Assembly (NCBI GenBank): GCA_036557885.1
Contig: DATBGS010000137.1
Location: 1 to 59,675 of the forward strand
Reading direction: 5' to 3'
Length of the DNA stretch: 59,675 nucleotides
DNA from: DATBGS01 sp036557885
Lineage (GTDB): Bacteria; Chloroflexota; Ktedonobacteria; Ktedonobacterales; DATBGS01
Part shown: piece by piece, positions 9,185 to 17,335 of the stretch
Layout: every line of letters starts with the position of its first letter
Position numbering within the stretch: the stretch's first letter is position 1
Translations under genes and position numbers: made by a program
Notes under the pieces: model-generated
What the model was told of the DNA's origin: nothing
Database searches by the model: none
Seen by the model: the letters and a program-made list of their open reading frames with translations, nothing else

Positions 9185-9305
9185 GGTTACCCGGCAAGGC
9201 TTGAGGACTGTCCTGGCTACTTTCTTCATCGGCCACAAATATGTGGTCCCATCGTGCTCAAAATCCTCTTTTTCACCCGGACGACGAAAGAGTTCATATC
9301 CAATG

Positions 9306-9545
9306 TCAAGCTTTTTCAGAAGGAAAAACCCGAGTCGGATCATCAGAGGCACCGGCACGCAGTAGATGATAGATGACTTTGAGCAGCGAGCGAGACAAGA
9401 TCACCACTGCTTCCTTCTTGGCGCGCCCATGCTTCAGCAAGCGCTGATACCGAACATGCCATTCCGCGCGAAAACGCACCGCGACGAGGGTCGCCTAGTA
9501 CAGGGCATCCAGCATCATCAGTTCCTCTTGTGCGAGTTGCGCGCT
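9306..9545 (-). pseudogene. IS110-family transposase C-terminal fragment
   Basis: The minus strand reads QLAQEELMMLDALY, a stop, ATLVAVRFRAEWHVRYQRLL, KHGRAKKEAVVILSRSLLKV and IYHLLRAG. This matches the final helical region of IS110-type transposases, where a short loop and KxxAxVAxxRKLL-like helix end the protein. It has an in-frame stop and no catalytic part. Confidence 0.55.
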
Positions 9546-9562
9546 TTGCTGCGACGCGGGTG

Positions 9563-9803
9563 GAGCGTTCCATCCTCATGTGGAGCAAGAAATTGAGCAG
9601 CAATTACGCCCGGGGGAAGAGCAACCGCTCCGCTTGGAACAGATCACGGGGGTGAGTCGGCACAAGCTGCATCTGTTATGTGCAGAAGAGGGGCTAGATC
9701 TCTCCGCTTTCCCAATGCCGCCTATCTGGCGTGCCTCTGCCGGGATGTGTCCAGGCCACAAGGAGAAGTGCAGTATCAAGCCAGGCATTCTAGGAGCGGC
9801 GTG
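9563..9803 (+). pseudogene. IS110-family transposase middle fragment
   Basis: The plus strand reads HPHVEQEIEQQLRPGEEQPL followed by GLDLSAFP, then in another frame ASAGMCPGHKEKCSIKPG. In intact IS110 transposases the matching block is of the form DMSRFPSAAHLASWAGMCPG. The fragment points away from the 9306-9545 piece. It sits about 140 bases before the sheath gene, so it marks the upstream border of the injection-system cluster. Confidence 0.6.
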
Positions 9804-9945
9804 AAGTCACATCCCTATGGTGAGCACCCCCGCAAACTCATATCCTAAAATGGTTTCTTTGCCCGTTCTTTGAGAAAGCAAATGGCAGAGAGCAATGGCT
9901 GCCTTGGCCGAGTCAGGCGCTGTTTCTGAGAGGAGAAGTCTTCCA

Positions 9946-11907
9946 ATGCCAATTACCCCCACCTACCCAGGCGTGTACATTGAGGAAGTGCCCAGTGGGG
10001 TGCATACGATCACTGGCGTGGCAACCTCGATAGCCGCCTTCGTGGATTACTTTCCGCGCGGGCCGATGAACCAGGCTGTTCAATTGTTCAACATGGCGGA
10101 CTTTGAGCGAACATTTGGGGGGCTGGATCAAGCGAGCGAAGCCAGTTATGGTATCCAGCAGTTTTTCATAAACGGTGGGACCGAAGCCTGGGCGGTCCGT
10201 GTGGCGGTGGGCGCCACCGCCGCCGATGCCCAAATTGATCATGTACTTCCTGCGGCGGCTTCTGCGCTCACGGTGAAAGCGATCAATGAAGGGGCATGGG
10301 GGAATAACTTACGGGTGCGGATAGATAGCAATGTCCCAACTGCCGGGGAGTTTAATCTGGTGGTTTCGGAATATGCCACCGTTGGGAATCGCGTGAGTGT
10401 GGCCCGCCAGGAAACCTTCCGCAACCTTTCGATGGTAAGCACCCAGAGCAATTTCGTCGAGAAGGTTATCAACGACTCAAACGCTGGCTCGAAGCTGGTC
10501 CGGGTGACAGCAAGCGGAGCAAATGCTCCCTTAGCGAACGGCACCTTCTCCGGCACTCATAGCAGTGATCCAAACATCGGCAGCGCCACCCCCATGCTCA
10601 GCGTGAGTATTGGCCCTGGCGGGGGAACCCCGGTAACGGCAACAGCTACCCTGCCTCTGCCCTCTTCCATCACACTCCCAGGAACCGTTCCGCTGACAAC
10701 GTTGGCCCCTGTCCTCGAAGCGGCTATCCGTTCGGCAGCGCCAGCAAATTCTGCCTTTGCCGGTGCGACAGTCACAGTGGGTGGCAACCAGTTGCAGGTG
10801 TTAGCTGGGCCGGGAAATCCCCTCAATGTGGTCACATTTGCCAAGGCTGGTTCAGATACCACCGCCACAGACCTGAAGCTGACCGGGAGCGCAGTGACGA
10901 CCAACATTCAGGAGTATCCGCTGGGCGGTGGCGCTGTCGCTAACAGTGCCAAATTCGGCGGAAACGATGGAGGCAACGGAGCGATGCCCGGCGCGACAGA
11001 GTTAATCGGCAATCAACTGAATAAGAGCGGCGTCTTCGCGCTTGAGGATGTTGATCTGTTTAATCTGCTCTGTATTCCGCGTACTGCTGCGGTCAGCGGA
11101 AGCAATGCCTTGACTGCTACCCAGGCACAAGCCGTTATGAGCGCGGCGATTACCTATTGTATGGCTCGTCGGGCCTTCTTCTTGATGGATACGCCCGCAG
11201 GAATCACCAATCCAAATGCCATTAAAACCTGGATGGCCGCGAATGATGGCCTCCGCAGCTCCTACGCAGCGCTTTATTACCCGCGCATAGACGCCCCCGA
11301 TCCCCTGGATAATTATCGTCTGCGCTCCTTTGGGGCGAGCGGCACGCTGGCGGGCCTCTTCGCGCGAACGGACAGCGCGCGGGGCGTCTGGAAGGCTCCG
11401 GCAGGCACCGAAGCCTCGCTGCGCAATATCTCCTCGCTGGATGATGCCTTGACTGATCAGGAGAACGGTGCGCTCAACCCATTAGCGATCAATTGTCTGC
11501 GTACCTTCCCCATCTATGGGACGGTCTGCTGGGGCGCGCGCACTCTGGATGGCAGCGATCAGAAGGCATCAGAGTGGAAATATATCCCCGTTCGTAGGAT
11601 GGCACTGTTCCTTGAGGAAAGCCTCTATCGCGGGACGAAATGGGTCGTCTTCGAGCCAAACGATGAGCCGCTCTGGGCACAGATTCGCCTGGGCATCGGT
11701 GCGTTTCTGCACACGCTTTTCCGGCAGGGCGCATTCCAGGGGAAGACCCCGCGTGACGCCTACTTTGTCAAGTGCGACAGCGAGACGACCACTCAGGCCG
11801 ACATCAACCAGGGGATAGTAAATATCCTGGTTGGGTTTGCCCCGCTTAAACCTGCGGAGTTTGTCATTATCCGGCTTCAGCAGATGTCCGGACAGATTGA
11901 GGTCTAG
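9946..11907 (+). CDS. Contractile tail sheath protein
   Basis: A 653-residue sheath subunit that would polymerise around the inner tube and contract to drive it out. The N-terminus TPTYPGVYIEEVPSGVHTIT followed by GVATSIAAFVDYFPRGP is the sheath signature shared by Afp2-4, Pvc2-4 and phage sheaths. The conserved C-terminal domain holds RRMALFLEESLYRGTKWVVF, EPNDEPLWAQIR and the closing strand PLKPAEFVIIRLQQMSGQIE. The middle (residues about 190-330) is a Ser/Thr/Pro-rich insertion, probably the surface-exposed domain. ATG at 9946 is chosen because GAGGAGAAG lies eight bases upstream and the motif begins at residue 3. First gene of the cluster; no strong promoter could be picked out in 9804-9945. 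Confidence 0.93.
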   Translation: MPITPTYPGVYIEEVPSGVHTITGVATSIAAFVDYFPRGPMNQAVQLFNMADFERTFGGLDQASEASYGIQQFFINGGTEAWAVRVAVGATAADAQIDHVLPAAASALTVKAINEGAWGNNLRVRIDSNVPTAGEFNLVVSEYATVGNRVSVARQETFRNLSMVSTQSNFVEKVINDSNAGSKLVRVTASGANAPLANGTFSGTHSSDPNIGSATPMLSVSIGPGGGTPVTATATLPLPSSITLPGTVPLTTLAPVLEAAIRSAAPANSAFAGATVTVGGNQLQVLAGPGNPLNVVTFAKAGSDTTATDLKLTGSAVTTNIQEYPLGGGAVANSAKFGGNDGGNGAMPGATELIGNQLNKSGVFALEDVDLFNLLCIPRTAAVSGSNALTATQAQAVMSAAITYCMARRAFFLMDTPAGITNPNAIKTWMAANDGLRSSYAALYYPRIDAPDPLDNYRLRSFGASGTLAGLFARTDSARGVWKAPAGTEASLRNISSLDDALTDQENGALNPLAINCLRTFPIYGTVCWGARTLDGSDQKASEWKYIPVRRMALFLEESLYRGTKWVVFEPNDEPLWAQIRLGIGAFLHTLFRQGAFQGKTPRDAYFVKCDSETTTQADINQGIVNILVGFAPLKPAEFVIIRLQQMSGQIEV

Positions 11908-11918
11908 GGAGGCAGAGC

Positions 11919-12446
11919 ATGGCCCAATTTAGTGTCAACGCGCAGCGCTTTGACCCGTATAAAAACTTCAAGTTTCGGGTCAAATGGGACGGGCGGTATG
12001 TGGCAGGTGTGAGCAAGGTGGGCGCCCTCAAACGGACAACAGAGGTGGTCAAGCACCGAGAAGGTGGCGATCCCAGTAGCAGTCGTAAGTCGCCAGGCCG
12101 GACGGAATATGAGGCGATTACGCTGGAGCGCGGTGTAACCCATGATACCGAATTTGAGAAGTGGGCAAACAAGGTCTGGAACTATGGCTCCGGGCTGGGG
12201 GCGGAAGTCTCGCTCAAAGATTTCCGCAAAGACCTCATTCTTGAGATGTACAACGAGGCGGGCCAGCTTGTCATCGCCTATAAACTCTTTCGCTGCTGGG
12301 TTTCAGAATACCAGGCCCTGCCTGATCTGGATGCCAACGCCAACGCGGTTGCCATTCAGCATCTCAAGCTAGAGAACGAAGGCTGGGAGCGCGATGCCTC
12401 GGTCAACGAGCCGAGTGAACCCAGTTTCACTGAACCGGTTGGATAA
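11919..12446 (+). CDS. Inner tube protein (gp19/Hcp-like)
   Basis: A 175-residue tube subunit of the T4 gp19 family (as Afp1/Pvc1). It begins FDPYKNFKFRVKWDGRYVAG, has the RTTEVVKHREGGDPSSSRKS loop and the core LERGVTHDTEFEKWANKVW, then KDLILEMYNEAG and AIQHLKLENEGWER near the end. Hexameric rings of this protein form the channel in which cargo may be loaded. It begins 11 bases after the sheath stop behind GGGAGGCAGAGC. Only one dedicated tube gene is visible; the CIS-tube-family protein at 18389 is a separate hub/tube-initiator type. Confidence 0.92.
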   Translation: MAQFSVNAQRFDPYKNFKFRVKWDGRYVAGVSKVGALKRTTEVVKHREGGDPSSSRKSPGRTEYEAITLERGVTHDTEFEKWANKVWNYGSGLGAEVSLKDFRKDLILEMYNEAGQLVIAYKLFRCWVSEYQALPDLDANANAVAIQHLKLENEGWERDASVNEPSEPSFTEPVG

Positions 12447-12449
12447 GCG

Positions 12450-13184
12450 ATGCGCCACTTTTCTGCACAAGACCTGCTCTGGCTTTGGGAAGTGGGCCAG
12501 GGACAAGATGCGCTGGAGCGAGCGATGACCATCCTGGGGGCGGCGTTTCCAGAGATGAGCCGCGATGCGCTGTTAGACATGGGCCTGGGGCAGCAGCATG
12601 TGCGGTTGCTCCAGGTGCGCCAGGCACTGTTTGGGCCAGTAATGCAGTGCTTTTCTGAATGCCCACAGTGCCAGGAGCGTCTGGAATACACCCTGGATGC
12701 TGCTGCGCTTGCTGTTGATGGGGCGGGCGCCGCCGAGCAAGAAGCCTATGAGACGGCGATAGGCGAGTACACGCTGCGTTTTCGCGTGCTCACCTGCCGT
12801 GATCTGGCTGCGGTGCGCGCCTGCCATGATGTGCAGACGGCGCGGGCAGTGCTGGCACAGCATTGCCTGCTTCAAATTGAGCGCGCGGGCGCCGCGTCTG
12901 CTGAACCTACGCTTCCAGAGGCGGTGATTGTTCAACTGGCCGAGCAGGTGTTGGCACGCGACCCCCAGGCAGAGACGCTGCTTGACCTGGGATGTCCGAC
13001 GTGCGGGCATGGCTGGCAGGCGACATTGGAATATGGGACGTTTTTGTGGGCAGAGCTTTCCGCCCAGGCGAGACGTTTGTTGCACGAGGTGGATGCGCTC
13101 GCGCGCGCCTATGGCTGGCGCGAGGCAGACATCCTTGCGATGAGCACTTTCCGGCGGCAGATGTATCTGAAGTTGGTGATCTGA
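12450..13184 (+). CDS. CxxC-containing eCIS baseplate-associated protein
   Basis: A 244-residue protein with two CxxC pairs, CPQC at residues 71-74 and CPTCG at 182-186, which probably bind one zinc ion together. The N-terminal part is mainly helical (WLWEVGQGQDALERAMTILG). Proteins of this size and pattern sit between tube and DUF4255 genes in contractile systems and are compared with T4 gp26/gp28-type hub proteins, but that link is tentative from sequence alone. The start lies four bases past the tube stop, and its own stop overlaps the next ATG (TGATG). Confidence 0.6.
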   Translation: MRHFSAQDLLWLWEVGQGQDALERAMTILGAAFPEMSRDALLDMGLGQQHVRLLQVRQALFGPVMQCFSECPQCQERLEYTLDAAALAVDGAGAAEQEAYETAIGEYTLRFRVLTCRDLAAVRACHDVQTARAVLAQHCLLQIERAGAASAEPTLPEAVIVQLAEQVLARDPQAETLLDLGCPTCGHGWQATLEYGTFLWAELSAQARRLLHEVDALARAYGWREADILAMSTFRRQMYLKLVI

Positions 13185-13849
13185 TGGCCGATTTCTTCGC
13201 CCGATTGGCTCAACGCGCTCTGGGCCAGGCACCCGGTGTGCAGCCACTCATTGCGCCTGTGTTTGCGCCCGGACCGACGCTTCAGGGCACCAGGCAGGAG
13301 GAAGCAACCTGGAGCGACGTGAAGACAGAAGCCCCAGGCGACCATCCGAGACAGTCTTTGTCCGCTCAGACGCTTTCCCGGCGCGCTTCAGGGCGGGCGC
13401 CCGCCAACAGCCAGGCGCCCGTTCCTGGGCGCCTGCCCTCGCGCTCACCAGCGGCGCAGGACGAGCCGCAGACGGAGCAGCACCTAGCTCGCGCCTCGCT
13501 GACGATCAGCGCGCCAGGCGAGCAAGCGCAATCAAGAGAGCACCAATCCTTGGAGGAGCCGCCCCCACTGCACGCAGCCCCGCCGTATGCGGCTGGCGCG
13601 CCGCTGCTCATTCGCCCCCAGGTGAGCCTCTATCGGCAAGAACACCAGCAATTGGAACCCCTGGAGCGCACGAACAATACAGCAGAGGTGCCAACCACTT
13701 CCCCAACCATTCGTGTGACGATTGGGCGCATTGATGTGCGGGCTATGCTGCCACCGCAGAACCAGCCACCACGCGCAGCGCCTGCGCGCTCTGGCCCGGC
13801 ACTCTCGCTGGACGAGTATCTCAAGCGGCGTGAGAGGGGGGAGCGATGA
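13184..13849 (+). CDS. Pro/Ala/Gln-rich linker protein of the eCIS cluster
   Basis: A 221-residue protein. Residues 1-20 (MADFFARLAQRALGQAPGVQ) are helical; about 130 residues of Pro-, Ala-, Gln- and Ser-rich low-complexity sequence follow; then a conserved-looking strand block TIRVTIGRIDVRAMLPP at about residues 175-191 and the tail GPALSLDEYLKRRERGER. The short TIGRIDVRA element before a charged tail looks like a docking peptide for a baseplate or cap protein. No enzyme motif is present. ATG overlaps the previous stop and its own stop overlaps the DUF4255 start (ATGA). Confidence 0.6.
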   Translation: MADFFARLAQRALGQAPGVQPLIAPVFAPGPTLQGTRQEEATWSDVKTEAPGDHPRQSLSAQTLSRRASGRAPANSQAPVPGRLPSRSPAAQDEPQTEQHLARASLTISAPGEQAQSREHQSLEEPPPLHAAPPYAAGAPLLIRPQVSLYRQEHQQLEPLERTNNTAEVPTTSPTIRVTIGRIDVRAMLPPQNQPPRAAPARSGPALSLDEYLKRRERGER

Positions 13850-15075
13850 GCAACTTCCTGGCAATAGCAACAGTGACGGCGACACTCCGCTATCTCTTGC
13901 AACAGGGTCTCAATACTGATTTCCCTGGAGGGATGGCAAGCGGGACGCCCACTGTGACGGCAGTGCGCCCGGAGAACGGTGTGACCGATTTGCCCAATCC
14001 GGGAGCCAATGTCTTTCTCTATCAGGTCACGCCTGATGCTGCCTGGCGTAACGCCGATTTGCCAACGCGCCGCTCAGATGGGGCGGTGGTGCAGCGCCCA
14101 CAGGTTGCGCTCGACCTGCATTATCTGCTGACCTTCTATGGTGATGATAAGCAGCTAGATCAGCAGCGTTTGATGGGAAGCGTGGCGCAAACGCTCCACG
14201 CCCAGCCCATTCTGCCACGTGGCATGATAGACCTGGTTGTCCATACAGCCCCCTTTAACGCCTATCTCACCGGCTCTGACCTGGCGGAGGCGATTGAACT
14301 GGTGAAGTTTTCGCCCGCCGCGCTCACGCTAGAGGAACTCTCCAAGCTGTGGTCCGTCTTCTTCCAGACCCAATATCAGCTTTCAATGGCTTATCTTGTG
14401 ACAGTGGTTTTGATCGAAAGCCGTGATCTCCCGCAGACGGCTCTGCCGGTGGCGCAGCGGAATGTCTATATGCTGCCCTTCCGCCAGCCAATTATCGAGT
14501 CGGTTGAGCCGCAGATGGTCGAGTTTGATCCGGGCGGGGCCAAGATCACCCTGCGCGGGCAAAACTTGCTGGCAAGCGATACCTCGCTCAAGTTCGGCGC
14601 CGCGCCTCTGGTGGCGCCAGACCCAGGCGCAACGGCCACCCAACTGATCGGCACGTTGCCGCTTGCCCTGCCCGCTGGCGTCAAATCGGTCCAGGTGCTC
14701 CAACAGTTACGGATGGGCCTGGGGGCACCGCCGCCGCTGCATCGCGGGTCTGAATCAAATGTCGCTTCCTTTGTCTTACGCCCAAAACTCACACCGCCTG
14801 TCACTTTTACTCCAGGCACGCATACCATTACCGTCCAGGTTTCGCCTGCGGTTGGCCGAGAGCAGCAGGCGACGCTGCTGCTCAACCAGGTTCCGCCTGG
14901 CACGCCAGCGCTGGCCTTTAGCTTACCTGCCAAAAGCCGCTCAGGTGCTGTGACCTCGCTCGATTTTGATGCGCAATCGGTTCCCGCCGCGACCTATCTT
15001 GTGCGGCTGCGCGTTGATGGGGCGGAAAGCGCCCTGGATGCCAACTACAGTAATCCAACGGTGACGATTCCATGA
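13846..15075 (+). CDS. DUF4255 tube-terminator/cap protein with IPT/TIG-like domain
   Basis: A 409-residue protein. Residues 1-190 are the DUF4255 (Pvc16/Afp16 N-terminal) domain: FLAIATVTATLRYLLQQGL, LPNPGANVFLYQVTPDAAW and a buried LDLHYLLTFYGDD strand. Afp16-type proteins bind the end of the tube and fix sheath length. Residues about 215-310 look like an IPT/TIG immunoglobulin-like fold (IESVEPQMVEFDPGGAKITL), and a second beta-rich segment follows (residues 320-405). The extra beta domains make it longer than Afp16. Its stop overlaps the ATPase start by four bases. Confidence 0.85.
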   Translation: MSNFLAIATVTATLRYLLQQGLNTDFPGGMASGTPTVTAVRPENGVTDLPNPGANVFLYQVTPDAAWRNADLPTRRSDGAVVQRPQVALDLHYLLTFYGDDKQLDQQRLMGSVAQTLHAQPILPRGMIDLVVHTAPFNAYLTGSDLAEAIELVKFSPAALTLEELSKLWSVFFQTQYQLSMAYLVTVVLIESRDLPQTALPVAQRNVYMLPFRQPIIESVEPQMVEFDPGGAKITLRGQNLLASDTSLKFGAAPLVAPDPGATATQLIGTLPLALPAGVKSVQVLQQLRMGLGAPPPLHRGSESNVASFVLRPKLTPPVTFTPGTHTITVQVSPAVGREQQATLLLNQVPPGTPALAFSLPAKSRSGAVTSLDFDAQSVPAATYLVRLRVDGAESALDANYSNPTVTIP

Positions 15076-17060
15076 TGACTTCAACTCACACGACGCACGC
15101 GACGCTTTGGCTTGAGGCCAACCAACGCTACCTGATGGCGGCGCTGGGGCAGGTCCGCGCTGCGTTAGAGCGTCATATGGCAGGCCCGGAAGGCCATCTG
15201 TCTGCTGAGGAAGCGAGTCATATGGCTGACTCCACACTGCAAGCTCTCGCAGAAACCATGATGGCGCCTGCGGCACTGGAGGTTATCTGCGCCGCGTTTG
15301 CGCTTTCGTCCTTTGAGCGCGCTGTGTTGCTGCTTTGCGCTGGTGTGGAGTTGGACAGCAGCTTTGCGGCGTGCTGCGCGGCGGCCCAGGGTGATCCCAA
15401 GCGCACATCCCCAACATTTGGTCTGGCGCTGGCGACTCTGCCAGCAGCGCATTGGAGTGCGCTGACACCAGCGGCCTCGCTGCGGCGCTGGCGGCTGATT
15501 GAGGTGGGCGCGGGTGAGACGCTGACCGCCAGCCCGCTGCGCATTGATGAGACGATACTGCACACGCTGGCGGGCGCACCTGTGCTGGATGAGCGGCTTC
15601 AGCCCTACGTGCGGTCGCTCCCGATGGGGGGCGACCTGCCGCCTTCACAGCACGCGCTGGCCCGGCGCATTGCCAGTGTGTGGTCGCGGGGAGAGGGTGC
15701 GGATTGGCCGATTATACAACTCTGTGGGAGTGATGAGGCTGGCAGGCGCTCCATCGCTGCCTCGTCCTGCACTCTACTCACTATTCCGGCGCGCAGCATG
15801 CGCGCGGCTGATCTCCCTGGTGGGGTGGCCGAGCGCGAGGCGCTGGGGCGGCTCTGGGAGCGCGAGGCCATCCTCAGTGGCAGCGCGCTGGTGCTGGAGT
15901 GTGATGAGCGCGACAGCCCGGAGAGTCTGCGGTCCGCACTGGCGTTCATCGAGTCTCTGCATGGGCCGCTGCTCATGACCTGCCGCGAGCCACTGGCGCT
16001 GCGGCAGCGCCCCAGCATTCGCCTGGAGGTACACAAACCCCGCGCCGAGGAACAACAGATGCTCTGGCGACGCATGCTTGGCCCTGCGGCTGAGCGGCTA
16101 AACGGCCAGGTGGAGGCGGTGGTGTGTCAGTTCAATTTAGGCATGCAGAGCATTCAGGCTGTCTGTGCGGAGACGGCAGAGCAACTACACCAGGAAGACT
16201 CACCAGGCGCAGTGCTGTGGGATGCGTGCCGGGCACAGGCGCGGGCGCGCCTGGAAGGGCTGGCGCAGCGGATTATGCCCGCAGCAGCGTGGAATGATCT
16301 GGTGCTGCCGGATGCGCAGCGCCGGACGCTGCACGAGATTGCCGCGCATGTGCGCCAGCGCGCCAGGGTCTATCAGGCGTGGGGCTTCGCAGCCAGGAGC
16401 GCGCGTGGACTGGGCATCAGCGCGCTCTTTGCGGGGGCCAGCGGCACCGGTAAGACGATGGCGGCTGAAGTGCTAGCAAACGAACTGCAACTCGATCTCT
16501 ACCATATTGATCTCAGCCAGGTGGTCAGCAAGTACATTGGCGAGACAGAGAAAAACCTGCGGCGCATCTTTGACGCGGCGGAAGAGGGCGGCGCGATTCT
16601 GCTCTTTGATGAAGCCGACGCGCTTTTTGGCAAACGCAGCGAGGTGAAGGACAGCCATGATCGCTATGCCAATATCGAGGTGAGCTACCTCTTGCAGCGC
16701 ATGGAAGCCTATCAGGGGCTGGCAATTCTGACGACCAATCTGCAAAGCGCGCTGGATACCGCCTTTTTGCGGCGCCTGCGCTTCATCGTGCAGTTCCCTT
16801 TCCCTGACGCCGGGCAGCGCGCGCAAATCTGGCAGCATGTTTTCCCTGCCAGCACGCCAACCGCCGGGCTGGAGATACCCAAACTGGCACGGCTCAACCT
16901 GGCGGGCGGAAACATCCGCAATATTGCGCTGCACGCTGCCTTCCTGGCGGCGGACGAGGGCGACATAGTGCAGATGAAGCACCTGCTGCGCGCGGCCAGG
17001 AGCGAGTATGCCAAGCTGGAGCGGGCATTGACTGAAGCGGAGATTGGAGGCTGGGTATGA
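15072..17060 (+). CDS. AAA+ ATPase of the eCIS cluster (Afp15/Pvc15-like)
   Basis: A 662-residue ATPase. The N-terminal 430 residues are helical and poorly conserved. The C-terminal AAA+ domain has Walker A GASGTGKT at 455-462, Walker B AILLFDEADALFGKRSEVKD near 510-530, sensor-1 region AILTTNLQSALDTAFLRRLR and an arginine-rich second-region loop. Members of this group are found in nearly all eCIS clusters and are thought to act during assembly or cargo handling, not in recycling of contracted sheaths like ClpV. Walker B and the arginine finger region look intact. Confidence 0.9.
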   Translation: MMTSTHTTHATLWLEANQRYLMAALGQVRAALERHMAGPEGHLSAEEASHMADSTLQALAETMMAPAALEVICAAFALSSFERAVLLLCAGVELDSSFAACCAAAQGDPKRTSPTFGLALATLPAAHWSALTPAASLRRWRLIEVGAGETLTASPLRIDETILHTLAGAPVLDERLQPYVRSLPMGGDLPPSQHALARRIASVWSRGEGADWPIIQLCGSDEAGRRSIAASSCTLLTIPARSMRAADLPGGVAEREALGRLWEREAILSGSALVLECDERDSPESLRSALAFIESLHGPLLMTCREPLALRQRPSIRLEVHKPRAEEQQMLWRRMLGPAAERLNGQVEAVVCQFNLGMQSIQAVCAETAEQLHQEDSPGAVLWDACRAQARARLEGLAQRIMPAAAWNDLVLPDAQRRTLHEIAAHVRQRARVYQAWGFAARSARGLGISALFAGASGTGKTMAAEVLANELQLDLYHIDLSQVVSKYIGETEKNLRRIFDAAEEGGAILLFDEADALFGKRSEVKDSHDRYANIEVSYLLQRMEAYQGLAILTTNLQSALDTAFLRRLRFIVQFPFPDAGQRAQIWQHVFPASTPTAGLEIPKLARLNLAGGNIRNIALHAAFLAADEGDIVQMKHLLRAARSEYAKLERALTEAEIGGWV

Positions 17061-17335
17061 GCGCAGAGACTCCCAGGCCAAACGTAGAACTGCACATCGA
17101 AGAACTGGTGCTACATGGCTTTGCGCCTGCTGACCGCTATCGCATTGGTGAAGCGATTCAACTGGAGCTAGCGCGGTTGTTTGCCGAAGGAGGAGCGCCA
17201 CCAACTCTGGCGCAAGGTGGCGAGATTGTATCTCTCAATGGCGGCGCATTCACTGTTGTCCCTGGAGCGAAAGCAAATGCAATTGGCGCGCAGGTGGCGC
17301 AGTCGGTCTATGGAGGGCTGGGCAATGAGCGATAA
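17057..17335 (+). CDS. Small conserved eCIS-cluster protein
   Basis: A 92-residue protein, VELHIEELVLHGFAPADRYR then IGEAIQLELARLFAEGGAP, one amphipathic helix between short strands and a glycine-rich tail. Small proteins beginning with this hydrophobic strand-helix pattern are frequent next to the AAA+ gene in eCIS clusters. Function is unknown. It overlaps the ATPase stop by four bases and the following DUF4157 gene by eleven, which suggests co-translation with that putative payload; a chaperone-like role is only a guess. Confidence 0.6.
   Translation: MSAETPRPNVELHIEELVLHGFAPADRYRIGEAIQLELARLFAEGGAPPTLAQGGEIVSLNGGAFTVVPGAKANAIGAQVAQSVYGGLGNER

Noticed and set aside
12573..13247. Minus-strand open frame of 224 codons opposite the CxxC protein gene
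   Set aside because: Antisense shadow in GC-rich coding DNA with no ribosome site or family match.
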